From: Cryptomeria japonica
Taxonomy: Eukaryota; Streptophyta; Pinopsida; Cupressales; Cupressaceae
Direction of reading: 5' to 3'
Assembly (NCBI RefSeq): GCF_030272615.1
Contig: NC_081410.1
Location: 121,830,640-121,894,639, forward strand
Length of the DNA stretch: 64,000 nucleotides
The position numbers and the translations under genes are program-made. Shown piece by piece: positions 47,981-58,064 of this stretch (position 1 is the stretch's first letter; each line of letters opens with the position of its first letter). The notes under the pieces are model-generated. The model was not told the origin of the DNA. It did not search any database and saw only the letters and a list, made by a program, of their open reading frames with translations.

Positions 47981-49070
47981 CAATTGTTTTGTTTCAAACT
48001 TTCTTAAGTTTAAACCTAGACTATCAACAGATACTTTGATCAAGTATCTTCAGGTCTCAACAGGTAAGCAATCATGGCGCACCTAGACTTCAACAGACAT
48101 TTATCCTAATGACCTAAGTCTCATCAGGGCTGCTATGGTTCAAAACAACTCTCCCCTCATCTCTCCATCCATCCATCATTAGCGTCGGGAGATTTTTGTT
48201 CAAACAAACTGGGGCATCTATTTTCCCACGCAAAAGCGCTATCTTGCACACAACAACGCTAATATCCTAACAAAAGCGCTCAATCAACTACTCAACAACG
48301 CTAAACCAACAATAGCGCTATATTGACTATACAAAAGCGCCACCTCCAAACAACAACGCTCAATCAACTACCCAATAACGATAAACAAACGAAAGTGCTA
48401 AAACAGCTATGCAATAGCACTACACTTGGCAAAAGCGCTAAAACCACTACGCAATAGCACTATAGCGGCACAATAGTGCTAATTAAATTGACAACATCGC
48501 CAAAACACAATTTTAGCGCTATTGTGTTGAATCAACTTGGACTAAGCAAAAAAATATCAAAAATGCATAAAAATAAAAAATTCAAATTCACATACCGCTG
48601 GTCCATAGTCATCTGGCCACTGGAATCGACGAACTCACTCTATGCGGTGCTCTGCTATGGGAACTGGCATCTTGACTGTTGCTTGCTCCTCCAAAAGATC
48701 ACTCCCAGAGCTCAAATTTCACTATGGCCGTGAATGCAAATGAGCCTATTTTCACCCCTTTGTCCCCATATAAACCCTTCGCCATAACCCTAGTTTTCCC
48801 CCGCTCACCATCATGGTCCCTGTGAACTTCCTGAGCCTCCCATTTCTCCATTTTAACTCCGATTTCTTCTATTTTTCACTAGTATTGCTAACTTCTTCTC
48901 TTCTACCACCCTGCCAATTTTCATTCATTTTCGAGAGATTGCCCGATTTTTTGAAATTTTTTGGCCCATCTCTCAAGGGAGCATACCACCCATTAAATTA
49001 ATATTTTATGGGTCATTTCTTCACACCTATTTTTTTTTCTTTGAAATGACGCGATAAACCGCACCGTCTC
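47981..49070. other. Tat tail upstream of the antisense ORF, with AGCGCT motif array
   Basis: No supported ORF. From 48222 to 48530 about fourteen motifs of the type CAAAAGCGCTA/CAACAACGCTA/CAATAGCACTA are spaced 15-25 bp apart. On the minus strand these read TAGCGCTTTTG, the same motif as the plus-strand array in the 5' leader (33318-33545). 48550-49070 is unique with a CCATATAAACCC segment at about 48766. Confidence 0.65.
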
Positions 49071-49083
49071 AAAGAGGGGCAAA
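49071..49083 (+). other. Polypurine tract of the Tat element
   Basis: AAAGAGGGGCAAA directly precedes the 3' LTR start TGTAGTCAC. Confidence 0.85.
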
Positions 49084-50497
49084 TGTAGTCACATAAATCT
49101 GTCCATTTTAATTAAATGAATATTTTGTATTTATTTGATTAAAAATCCACTAGCCATCAGTTAATTAAATTAATATTTAATTAATTCATCTTCAAAACAT
49201 TCTTCTATTAATTAAATAAATTATTCAATTTATTTTAATTAATTCATTAAACCAGATTCACAATTAATTAAATAAATTCTATTTATTCAATTTAATCATC
49301 TTTCCTCTTTTAAATAAATTAAATAAAACATTTATTTAAATCATAAATCCCACCCCCCCACTTGCATTTTCCTACAAATGCAAGTTGCAACCACAAGTTG
49401 AAATAAATTAATTTTATTTTAATTAAAATCCTATTTTCCCTCACCCACCAAATCCACTTGCACTCCTAAAACCCCCTTCTAGATTCTTCTAACCCCTTCC
49501 TAATTAGCCTAATCCATCTTCTAATTATTGTCACATTCCTAAGCAACTTGGAGTCACTTCTCAAAGACTTCAAAGTCTTTGAAAAGCATTAAATGCTTGG
49601 TGTGTTCAACAATTTAACCTCTAAAAGTCTTCCAAACCACTTATGGCTCTTGCATGACCATTTCTGGTTAACCCCTAACTCAACCCTCATGTGACTCATG
49701 TGTCTCCTTAAGCATTTATTGCTTTGACCATGGTTATTCTTTTAACCCTTGCACAAGAGTTTATCCATTGGATAAAAGCTTTATTCTTTGAATAAAGAAT
49801 TTATTCACTCAACCCAACCTTGACCTTAACTCCCAAGTTAACCTTTAGGTCATGTCAAGCATTTAATGCTTATTCCCTCTCCTCTCAACCTATTTCATAT
49901 TGACACTTGTCATCCTGGGATTGGGTTGAAAGCCTTCACATGGATTTGATATCATTCAATCCTGGCCCTTGTTGAGATTACTCAATCTCAACCATCCATT
50001 GTTCCATTTTTCCTATAAATAGAGCACATTTCTTCATAATCCAAATCCTGAAAACTTGTATGCATTTAATTTATAGGCATTTCTAGAGAGCATTTAGCAT
50101 CATATTCACTCTTTTGGTTTAAAATCAATTTGTTAATTAGATAAATCTCTTATTTCAGCTTTTATTCACACTTTCATAGCATTAAGTTATAAGCATTTTC
50201 AATCTTCAACCTCCATAAGCATCCATAGTGCAAAAAGCTACTGAGAGCTACACTAATTTGGAACTTGGAGAGGAGAGGACCAAAGGAGAAGGAGCTAAGA
50301 GCATGTTAAAAGGCATTTGGAGATGCCTTGTTGTATTTACTTCCATAGTTAAATATTTTATCATGTTTTTAGTGTCTCTTTTGATATGTCTGCTTAGATT
50401 AGTTTTTGGTTGATTAACACTAACGATTTTCTTGTGTTTTTGTGTGTTATACGACCACAGGCTTTAGTCTAACCTTGCCCCATTTTGCATAGCATCA
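49084..50497 (+). repeat. 3' LTR of the Tat element
   Basis: 1,414 bp matching 31822-33224, with a small insertion (AACCACAAGTTG-type duplication near 49386-49398) and scattered substitutions. TATA box at 50014-50022. Ends GCATCA before the CTCAC duplication. Confidence 0.93.
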
Positions 50498-51672
50498 CTC
50501 ACAAATGTGTTCACTTCTCACATTTGTGCTGAAATCCACCCTAAGTTGTTGATCTTTGATCATCCAACGGACGATGGTACCTGTTGTCAGATGTCGTGGG
50601 TCCCATGACTTCAGCCATTTTTCTGGCACATCACCATACTCGTATCACTTTTCAGGTCTATTTTTTAAGTCTATTTAATCATTTTAAAATTCTGCCCGAA
50701 AAAGAGCTTTATAGACTTAATTATATTTAATTAAATTTAAAATATTAAATTATGAGCGAAGTTCTCACAAATGTGTTCACTTCCCACATTTGGGCCAAAA
50801 TCCACCCTAAGTCGTTGATCTTTGATCATCCAACGAATGATGGTACCTGTTGTCAGATGTCGTGGGTCCCATGACTTCTGCCATTTTTTTGGCACGTAAC
50901 CATACTCATGTCACTTTTCGGGTTTGTTTTTAAGTCTATTTAATCATTTTAAAATTCCGCCCGAAAAAGAGCTTTATAGACTTAATTATATTTAATTAAA
51001 TTTAAAATGTTAAATTCCGAGCGAAGTTCTCACAAATGTGTTCACTTCCCACATTTGGGTCGAAATCCACCCTAAGTTGTTGATCTTTGATCATCCAACG
51101 GACGATGGTACCTTTTGTCAGATGTCGTGGGTCCCATGACTTCTACCATTTTTCTAGCACATCACCATACTCGTGTCACTTTTCAGGTCTATTTTTTAAG
51201 TCTATTTAATCATTTTAAATTCCACCCGAAAAAGAGCTTTATAGACAATTATATTTAATTAAATTTAAAATGTTAAATTCCGGGCGAAGTTCTCACAAAT
51301 GTGTTCACTTCCCACATTTGGGCCAAAATCCACCCTAAGTCGTTGATCTTTGATCATCCAACGGACGATAGTACCTGTTGTCAGATGTCATGGGTCCCAT
51401 GACTTCTACCATTTTTCTGGCACGTCACCATACTCGTGTCACTTTTCGGGTCTGTTTTTTAAGTCTCTTTAATCATTTTAAAATTCCGCTTGAAAAAAAG
51501 CTTTATAGACTTAATTATATTTAATTAAATTTAAAATGTTAAATTCCGGGCGAAGTTCTCACAAATGTGTTCACTTCCCACATTTGGGCAGAAATCCACC
51601 CTAAGGCATTGATCTTTGATCATCCAACGGATGATGGTGCCTGTTGAGTGTTGTCAGATGTCGTCGATCCCA
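50498..51672. repeat. ~265-bp tandem repeat array, right part
   Basis: Unit starts (CTCACAAATGTG) at 50498, 50764, 51029, 51292 and 51558 give periods of 266, 265, 263 and 266 bp. The last unit is cut off near 51672. With the left part (31490-31821) the original array had about 5.5 units. Each unit has TTTGGGCC, a TTGATCTTTGATCATCCAACGG-type core, GTCCCATGACTTC, GTCACTTTTCGGG and an AT block. Confidence 0.9.
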
Positions 51673-52720
51673 TAATAAGAGACATTTAAATTTTAAAGAT
51701 GTGCAATAGTTTGAGATAACTATTAAATCTATTATTAATATTATTTGTAAAAATATAAAATTGAAAAATAGTACAAAACATGAAACTTGGTTTCTAGAAT
51801 AAAACAAATAACTAAATAAAAATATAAATTTTGAATTTTTGATATACAATTTGAAAGGTAAAAGTTAAATATAAAAAGGAAAACATTCAATATTAAATCT
51901 AAAATATTAATTTAAAGTTTAACAAAATTCTTTAAAAATATGTTTAAGATATATAATTTTAAAAAATAGTTTTAAAATATATATAAATGTTCAACATAAA
52001 TTTAGTGTATTAATGTAAAGTTTAACAAAATTCTTTAAAAATATGTTTACGATATATAATTTTTAAAAATAGATTAAAATATATGTAAAAGTTCAACATA
52101 AATTTAGTGTAATATAAATTTTAATTTAATAAATAAATAAAGACTAAAAATATATATATATAAGTTCACTGTTTGACATAAATTTATTTTAATATAGATT
52201 TTAATTTAATATAATTAAAATAAGTAAGTTTAATATAATTAAATTAAGTAAATTTAATATAATTAAATGTAGTTTAATATAAGTAAGTTGGAGTTTTAGT
52301 TCAAATCTTAATTATATATTTATAAAATTATAATCAACCATAATCAATGTACAAATAATTAATGGAACGAACTAATTTTATTTTTTGAATATTAAATATA
52401 GAGGAAGAAGCACTACATAAAAAAGACCACGGTATTAATTTTATTTCCATTGTATTAATTTTATTTCCATTGTTTAACAAATAATTGAAATAACGTAGCT
52501 CATATACAAAAAGCATTTGAAAAACCTTAATTAATAAAAATGAAATAGAATTATAGAAAGCATTCTTAATATTTATATCCATAAGACTCTAAGAGGCAAA
52601 CTGAAACAAACTAGAATTTGAAAAATTATCATTAATATTTATGCTTTGGAAATTTACAATTTTTATGTTTGAGACTTGAGTCCCTCAAAAACTTAAAAGC
52701 CAAAATGAGTGAGTCACTGG
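51673..52720. other. AT-rich spacer with a 103-bp direct repeat
   Basis: Very AT-rich. A direct repeat of period 103 bp begins at 51914 and 52017 (both start AAAGTTTAACAAAATTC). A 22-bp duplication with ATTAATTTTATTTCCATTG lies near 52432-52472. No supported gene. Confidence 0.6.
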
Positions 52721-52969
52721 CACTGAGCCTATTAGGGTTTGAGGACATAGGAAAAAAAAACTACTAGGAGCCCAGGGGGGTGGGGCTAGGGCACAGGTAG
52801 TGGAATTATTTACAATTTTTCCCTAAGAATCTGGCCCTCCTTCCATGTAGAATTCTTCAGACAACATAAGTTGAGAGAATTCTTCAAGCCACATGTAGTT
52901 TGGAAAATCGTCTAGGAGCAACCATTTCCGGAGGAAGTTCCTGCCTATCCGCACCCATTTCCTGTGACG

Positions 52970-53430
52970 TGTCAACTACTCTGCATTCAGGTTTAGGAGA
53001 AACGGTTGCCTGGCCACTGGCACTGTTTGGTCATGGAGGAGAAGCTTGGATAATTCACTCACCCAAGGGATCCCCACCCCTACTTTTGCAAGGACGACAA
53101 GAGTAATGTCGTCTCCAAGGAAGTCTTCCTTAAAAACCATCCTCAATAGCATCAGCATATCCACCTTGTCTCCTCCAAGGTCCAGAAGAGACGCTAAGAA
53201 GCGAGATGTAATATCTGTGTTAACACGGTACCTATTTTTTTGTTTCATAGAAACTCTCTGCCCAGCACCATCCGCACAGCCTCATTGGTGAACGACCCAA
53301 CCTCCTTATAGACTGATTGGAGGATTGGGTCTCTAACGGAGCCTAGAAAGGCCCTCTGGTCCTCTGCAAAAATGCTTCTCAAGCGAATGGGAGTGTCCAT
53401 CTTGAGAAAACAGATTAACAAACTAAACAA
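52970..53430 (-). pseudogene. Short coding-like segment, unrecognised
   Basis: On the minus strand, ATG at about 53400 starts MDTPIRLRSIFAEDQRAF, continuing VYKEVGSFTNEAVRMVLGRE to a TGA at 53245. In another frame, overlapping, DITSRFLASLLDLGGDKVDM, LMLLRMVFKEDFLGDDITL and VARQPFLLNLNAE follow to 52976. Composition is more balanced and GC-richer than the surrounding AT spacer, and the two pieces look like one protein joined by a frameshift or a short intron. I cannot assign it; it may be a low-copy host gene fragment or an unclassified element. Confidence 0.3.
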
Positions 53431-53759
53431 GCTGAGTCTATAAACCTGAACCAGAGGAAGAATTTAAATACAGCTCTGATGATTTATCTACCAAATGGAA
53501 AAGGCTAATTGAAGATGAAAGAAGTAGAGATCGTATATAAATAGTTGAAATTCTTGATGGTAATAATTACTTCTATAACCATATTAATTACTTTAAATTT
53601 TTTTAAATCTTTCGTATCTCTGCAAATCTTTCCCATAAATGCACTATTGTGCAAAAATGGAAACAACTATAAACCAGTACCAAGTTGGCAAGTATCACAT
53701 TGGAAGTCGTGGGGACAGAGTGGATTGCAATTACTGAAAAAGATATTTATTAAATGAAC

Positions 53760-54571
53760 AAAATTATCGATTGTGATTCATGACATTTGATACGTGTCTA
53801 TTAAATCCAATTCGATTCCGGGCACTTTTTGGTGAGCTATGTTCTCTTTAGAAAATTGGGCCGAAAGTAAACTTCAGCCATTGATCTACGATCATTGAAC
53901 GGTTTAAAATCATTGATAGATTTTAGGTATGTGTCACCCTTCATGTGTCAAATAGGCCATGGTTATTGATGCATCGTGCAGAGTCCATACTCAATGTATT
54001 ATGAATTTATGTGATGTGATGTACTGATCTGATGTGATGTGCCTTGTCTTTTAATGGCAATGAATTCATGAAATCGCCAATAAATTATATATTTTCCATA
54101 AATAACAAAATATTCGCCAAAACAAATTCAATAATTTTCAAGCAGTGGATCAAAATCGCCAATACATTTAAATAATTTTCAAGTGGTGGATAAAAATCGC
54201 CAATACATTTAAATAATTTTTCCTTTGGAGTAAAATTTTTCACTCATACAATTATATATTTGTTCCTTTTAACAAAAAATATTCGCCTCCCACAATAAAT
54301 ATTTTTCCCACAGAACAAGGTATTATTCACCAGAAATTTATGGAATTTTCGTACCCTAGAAAAAAATCGCCAATACGAAATAATTTTTTCCCTATTTAAA
54401 AAAAAAAAATTCACCATCAATATGAAAATTCTCCCCCCCCCCCCCCCCCCCCGAAAATAATGTCCAATTCGCCAAGATTTTACACAGTTGCCCGGGGGGT
54501 GGTTTCTTAAAGTTATCCTGGTCGCAATCCCACCTCCTACATCTTACAAAGGAAAGTGATCGACATCTTAT
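53760..54571. other. Spacer with TCGCCAATA motif repeats and a poly-C run
   Basis: At 53850-53900 a diverged copy of the tandem-array core is seen (TTGGGCCGAAAG, then CATTGATCT..GATCATTGAACGG). From 54075 to 54370 the motif AAATCGCCAATA..TTTAAATAATTT recurs about five times. A run of about 18 C lies at 54434-54451. No ORF is supported. Confidence 0.5.
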
Positions 54572-55130
54572 ATGTCTCAACCTAATGTGTCTTCTGTCAT
54601 TTCTTCTTCTTCAAAGGAAGAAAAGAAACCTATGTCCATTGATCCTCAACCTTTGACTAAAACTAAAAGAAACAATTTTGCAATAGAACGCCAATGAAGA
54701 CATCGTGCTAAGGCTCATGAACTTGCTTCCCAAATCATTTCCTCCCTAAAGACACCAAATGTTGACTTCGTCCCATTTTTCCAACCTTCACCTAACCCTA
54801 GGGAGGAAGTTCAACCTAAATCACCAACATTAAAAATTCTTAAGAAAAATTATGGTTCATGCTCTTTTTGTGTGAGAGATCTTATTTTTATTAGTCTAGA
54901 CAATGATGTTGTTCATGCTAACAATATTGATTCTAATGTTTTGATGATATGTATGAGCCTATTGATGTTAATAATTTCCTATCTTCGTAATTTTCAAAAG
55001 CATTAACCCTAGCTCCTAGTGACAAACAAAGTAACTCATCATTAGATCATGGTCCTTATTTGGAATTTGGAATAGCTTCATCTACTGTACTTGAAGTTTC
55101 TTTCTCTTGCATCTTATCCACCTTCCCAAA
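54572..55130 (+). pseudogene. Degenerate retroelement ORF, unassigned
   Basis: ATG 54572 (MSQPNVSSVISSSSKEEKK) with a TGA near 54695, then RHRAKAHELASQIISSLKTP, NVDFVPFFQPSPNPREE and CSFCVRDLIFISLDNDVV. After a frameshift near 54950 coding character continues (YEPIDVNNF, LDHGPYLEFGIASSTVLEVSF) to about 55130. It sits upstream of a PPT and LTR-like sequence, so it is probably the coding remnant of a Ty3-like element; I cannot identify a domain. Confidence 0.45.
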
Positions 55131-56036
55131 ATAATGTTCAACAAGATTAGGAAGTGGATTATTTTCTTGATTAGCTTCATTTGTGTCATAGATCCTTCTC
55201 TTGTTTGTTCGTAATGTGTTTCCCCTACTCAATGGGTTTTTGTGTTTTTTGTTAGGTTCTATTTAGATGACTCTTGTTACTCTGTTTGTGCAAGGTAATA
55301 AAGAGGTATAATATGTTGCGACATTCTTCTATTTGTATCTCAATTCTTCTATATGTTATCCCTTGTGTTGTCTACTTGGGGACTCTTTTGGTCTCTTCCA
55401 TGTTGACTCAAAAGAGACATGTATTCCTTCTTCCATTGTGTTTGTGGTTCCACTACCTTTGGGGGATGAGGTCAACTCAATTAAAATATTTATGATATTT
55501 ATTATTTATCATAAGAGCATATTGACCCCACAGTTGGAGGATTCCTTATGTTTTTTTTATTTTTTGTGATCATTACCCTGGGATTCATCCTTTCCAGGGG
55601 GCATCTCATTTTCATAATGTTCTTGTCTTCTAGATGCATGATACCTTAAAGAAATTTCTCCCTATAAGGTGTATGCAATCGCTTTAATGTGGGGGCATAC
55701 ACTTTTCTCAATGTTACATTTTATGCACACACCATGACATATTTTGATACTCAAATTACTTTGCAAACTGAGCCTTTTTGCTTTGTAATTTTGATATTTT
55801 TCTTTTTCATGTCTTGTAGTAAGCAAACCTTACTAGGCTAGTAGTCATGATTATTTTTCTCTTTCATCTTTCTTATGATCTCCCTTTTATCTTGATATTG
55901 AATTAGTGATCCTAAATTCCCTGGGGGATTAGTGTGTCTTTTCTCTTTGATGTATTGATAAAAGTTTTCAATGCAGACTTTTTTACTTTACAATGAGTAA
56001 TCTTAGTCTCATACTCCTGCTAAATTGGGGGCTAAA
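55131..56036 (+). other. Non-coding 3' internal region of degenerate element 8, ending in a PPT
   Basis: T-rich, no supported ORF. It ends with AAATTGGGGGCTAAA (56022-56036), almost the same as AAAGTGGGGGCTAAA at 60847-60861 in the LARD-like element. The two elements are therefore related. Confidence 0.6.
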
Positions 56037-56925
56037 TTTAGCGTCCTACATTGTACTCACCTACAATTTTTTCCTCACATAATTCTCACTTTTGTGTTTC
56101 ATCCTCCAAGGCATAATTATTGCACTGATTATGCTCATACCATTCATTCACCTTACATTCTCATCACATTTCAAGTCCAGATTTGTAGGACCGGGACATA
56201 TCATAGCCTGGTCTCAAATCAGGTTTAGGATGTACCATAGCCTAGTCCTAAATCAATACCAGGACATACCATGCCCTATTCCTATATCAGGACCAAGGTG
56301 TATACACCATGGGCCTCTTAATCAGGCCCCAAATTGGCCCCTCTTAACAATCACCTTTGATGAGTAAGAAACCTAGCCCTGTTTCGGCCTATTGCAAAAA
56401 TTCAATTGGATTTTTGACAAGCAAGTATAAAAGGTGGTCTACCCCTCTCATTTTATACCTAACAAATTCAAGATCTCAATTACACTCTAGAAAATTCAAG
56501 TGAGCAAGTAATTAGTCCTCTATCAAGCACTAGAGTTGAAGTCAAGATTCAAGCATTAGAGATGGCATTCATGTTCTATGTTTTATGAAGACAATCTACA
56601 TGAAACCCTAATTCCTTTATGGAAAAAAAAAACTTAATTAAAGTTATATCATTAGTATTTCATTCACTCTCAACCTTTCCCTCAAAAGGAAAGTATTTTA
56701 CTACAGTACTTCATTTACATTTTCAATTCAATTTCATGGTTAGTTCCAAAATTGAGGTTTGACCTAAGGCAAACCCCTATTCCAAACATATTTCTCCTTT
56801 TCACTATGTCTGGGAATAGGTATAAATTTATGTTCAGGAGGATCGACAAGGATTCACAAAGATGAATAGGTTCAACTTTTGATCACAAGAAATTCGAAGG
56901 ACCATGGAAAATTGATACTACCTAT
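56037..56925 (+). repeat. LTR of degenerate element 8, interrupted by the LARD-like element
   Basis: Starts TTTAGCGTCCTA (compare TGTAGCATCCTA), follows a PPT, and has a TATA box TATAAAAG at 56426-56433. The segment 56740-56820 (GAGGTTTGACC..GGCAAACCCCTATTC) matches 57560-57600 in the LARD-like LTR. The sequence GGACCTAGTCCTAAATC-type repeats at 56190-56300 are internal duplications. It is cut at 56925 by the CCTAT target duplication; the rest is not clearly recognisable beyond 62032. Confidence 0.6.
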
Positions 56926-58044
56926 TGTAGCATCCTAAAATTGCACCCCCTACAATTTTGACCACATTTGGGGCCCTCACCTTAGTGGTCTCATCTCCAT
57001 TCTTGATCAAGACCTATTTATGCCTCCCCTATGCAACCAAGCTTCATTTTTCCACTTTTCACCTTGCATAGCCCCTTGTTCCTAACCCAAATTCGGGTAG
57101 GACCAGGGCGCCCTAATTGGGACCTATTTTGGCCCCTAGGCCCTATCCCAAATTTGAGCAAGAAAACAATTTATCATGTCGGCCTATGTCAGAAAATTAA
57201 TACAATTGAAAAAATTCAAGTATATAGGGAGGTTTTCCCCTCTCATTTGGATATACAGGCATAGGGCTAGAGAACATAACAAGGTGGAGAAGGCAAGAAG
57301 ACTACATCAAGCATTCAAGCATTCTTCATCAAGCATTCTTCAAGGTTGCATACTCTTCATCTATTCATGAGACCAACATTACATCATTCATTTTCAAGAA
57401 TGTATGTATGTTAGGGTTTTTTCATGTTCATGCCATTTCATGCAAAATATGTGATTACATTCAAGAAGCAAAACATCATTATCATCTATTGCAGATCTGA
57501 AGGTATACCTTTCCATCATTTATTTCAAGCATTTACAATATTTCATTCAAGATTGATTCCAAACTAGGGTTTGACTTAGGCAAACCCCTATTCCCAACAT
57601 ATTTCCCTTTCTTTAAGTGTGTAGGAAATAGGGTGTGTAGGAAAAACCCCTTTCGACGCATGGAAAATTCAAAGGACCAAGAGGGTGGGCGTCCTGGTTT
57701 GAACACACAGTCCCTACTACATTTGGTAGTTTTCACAGAGTAGCTCCAAATCATCCCATACATTTCAGATCCAGGTGCACGATGAAATCCCGAATCTGTA
57801 GCTCACTGTTTCTTCTTATTTAGTCTTCAATTTCAGCATTCTACTCATTTCAACAATTCAACTTACAAAAGAGGAAAACCCAAATCAATCCAATCCACTC
57901 AGTATTTAGTCCTTGTCTCATTTAGGATTGGATCTAGTGGATTCATCTCCTCTTTTTAATGTAAAGTCCTCCAAGTGAAAATTGACTTAGTGATTTCTCC
58001 CTTCCATGTGGTCAATGTGCTGAGGTCAAATTTTCCACTTTACA
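56926..58044 (+). repeat. 5' LTR of the LARD-like element
   Basis: 1,119 bp. TATATAGG near 57211 is a TATA candidate. A short direct repeat CAAGCATTC[AA]GCATTCTTCATCAAGCATTC lies near 57307-57340. Confidence 0.9.
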
Positions 58045-58064
58045 TTTTGGTGAACCTGACTCCT
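58045..58064 (+). other. Putative primer-binding site of the LARD-like element
   Basis: TTTTGGTGAACCTGACTCCT immediately after the LTR; shares TTTGGTGAACC with the Tat element. Confidence 0.65.

Larger units (their letters stand above)
31822..50497 (+). mobile_element. Ty3/gypsy Tat-type retrotransposon, 18.7 kb
   Basis: A long LTR element bounded by the target duplication CTCAC (31817-31821 and 50498-50502). LTRs 31822-33224 (1,403 bp) and 49084-50497 (1,414 bp) begin TGTAGTCAC and end GCATCA. PBS-like TTTGGTGAACCCAACGTG follows the 5' LTR; PPT AAAGAGGGGCAAA precedes the 3' LTR. The order gag, protease, G-patch, RT, RNase H, second RNase H, integrase, then a 5.8-kb tail with an antisense ORF, fits the Tat lineage (which includes Ogre), known for large size and the second, archaeal-type RNase H. 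All coding parts are decayed. LTRs differ by a few percent by eye. Confidence 0.93.

Noticed and set aside
57176..57370. 64-codon ORF repeated in both LTRs of the LARD-like element (also 61127-61321)
   Set aside because: Shared because LTRs are copies of each other. The many replacement differences show no protein-level constraint.
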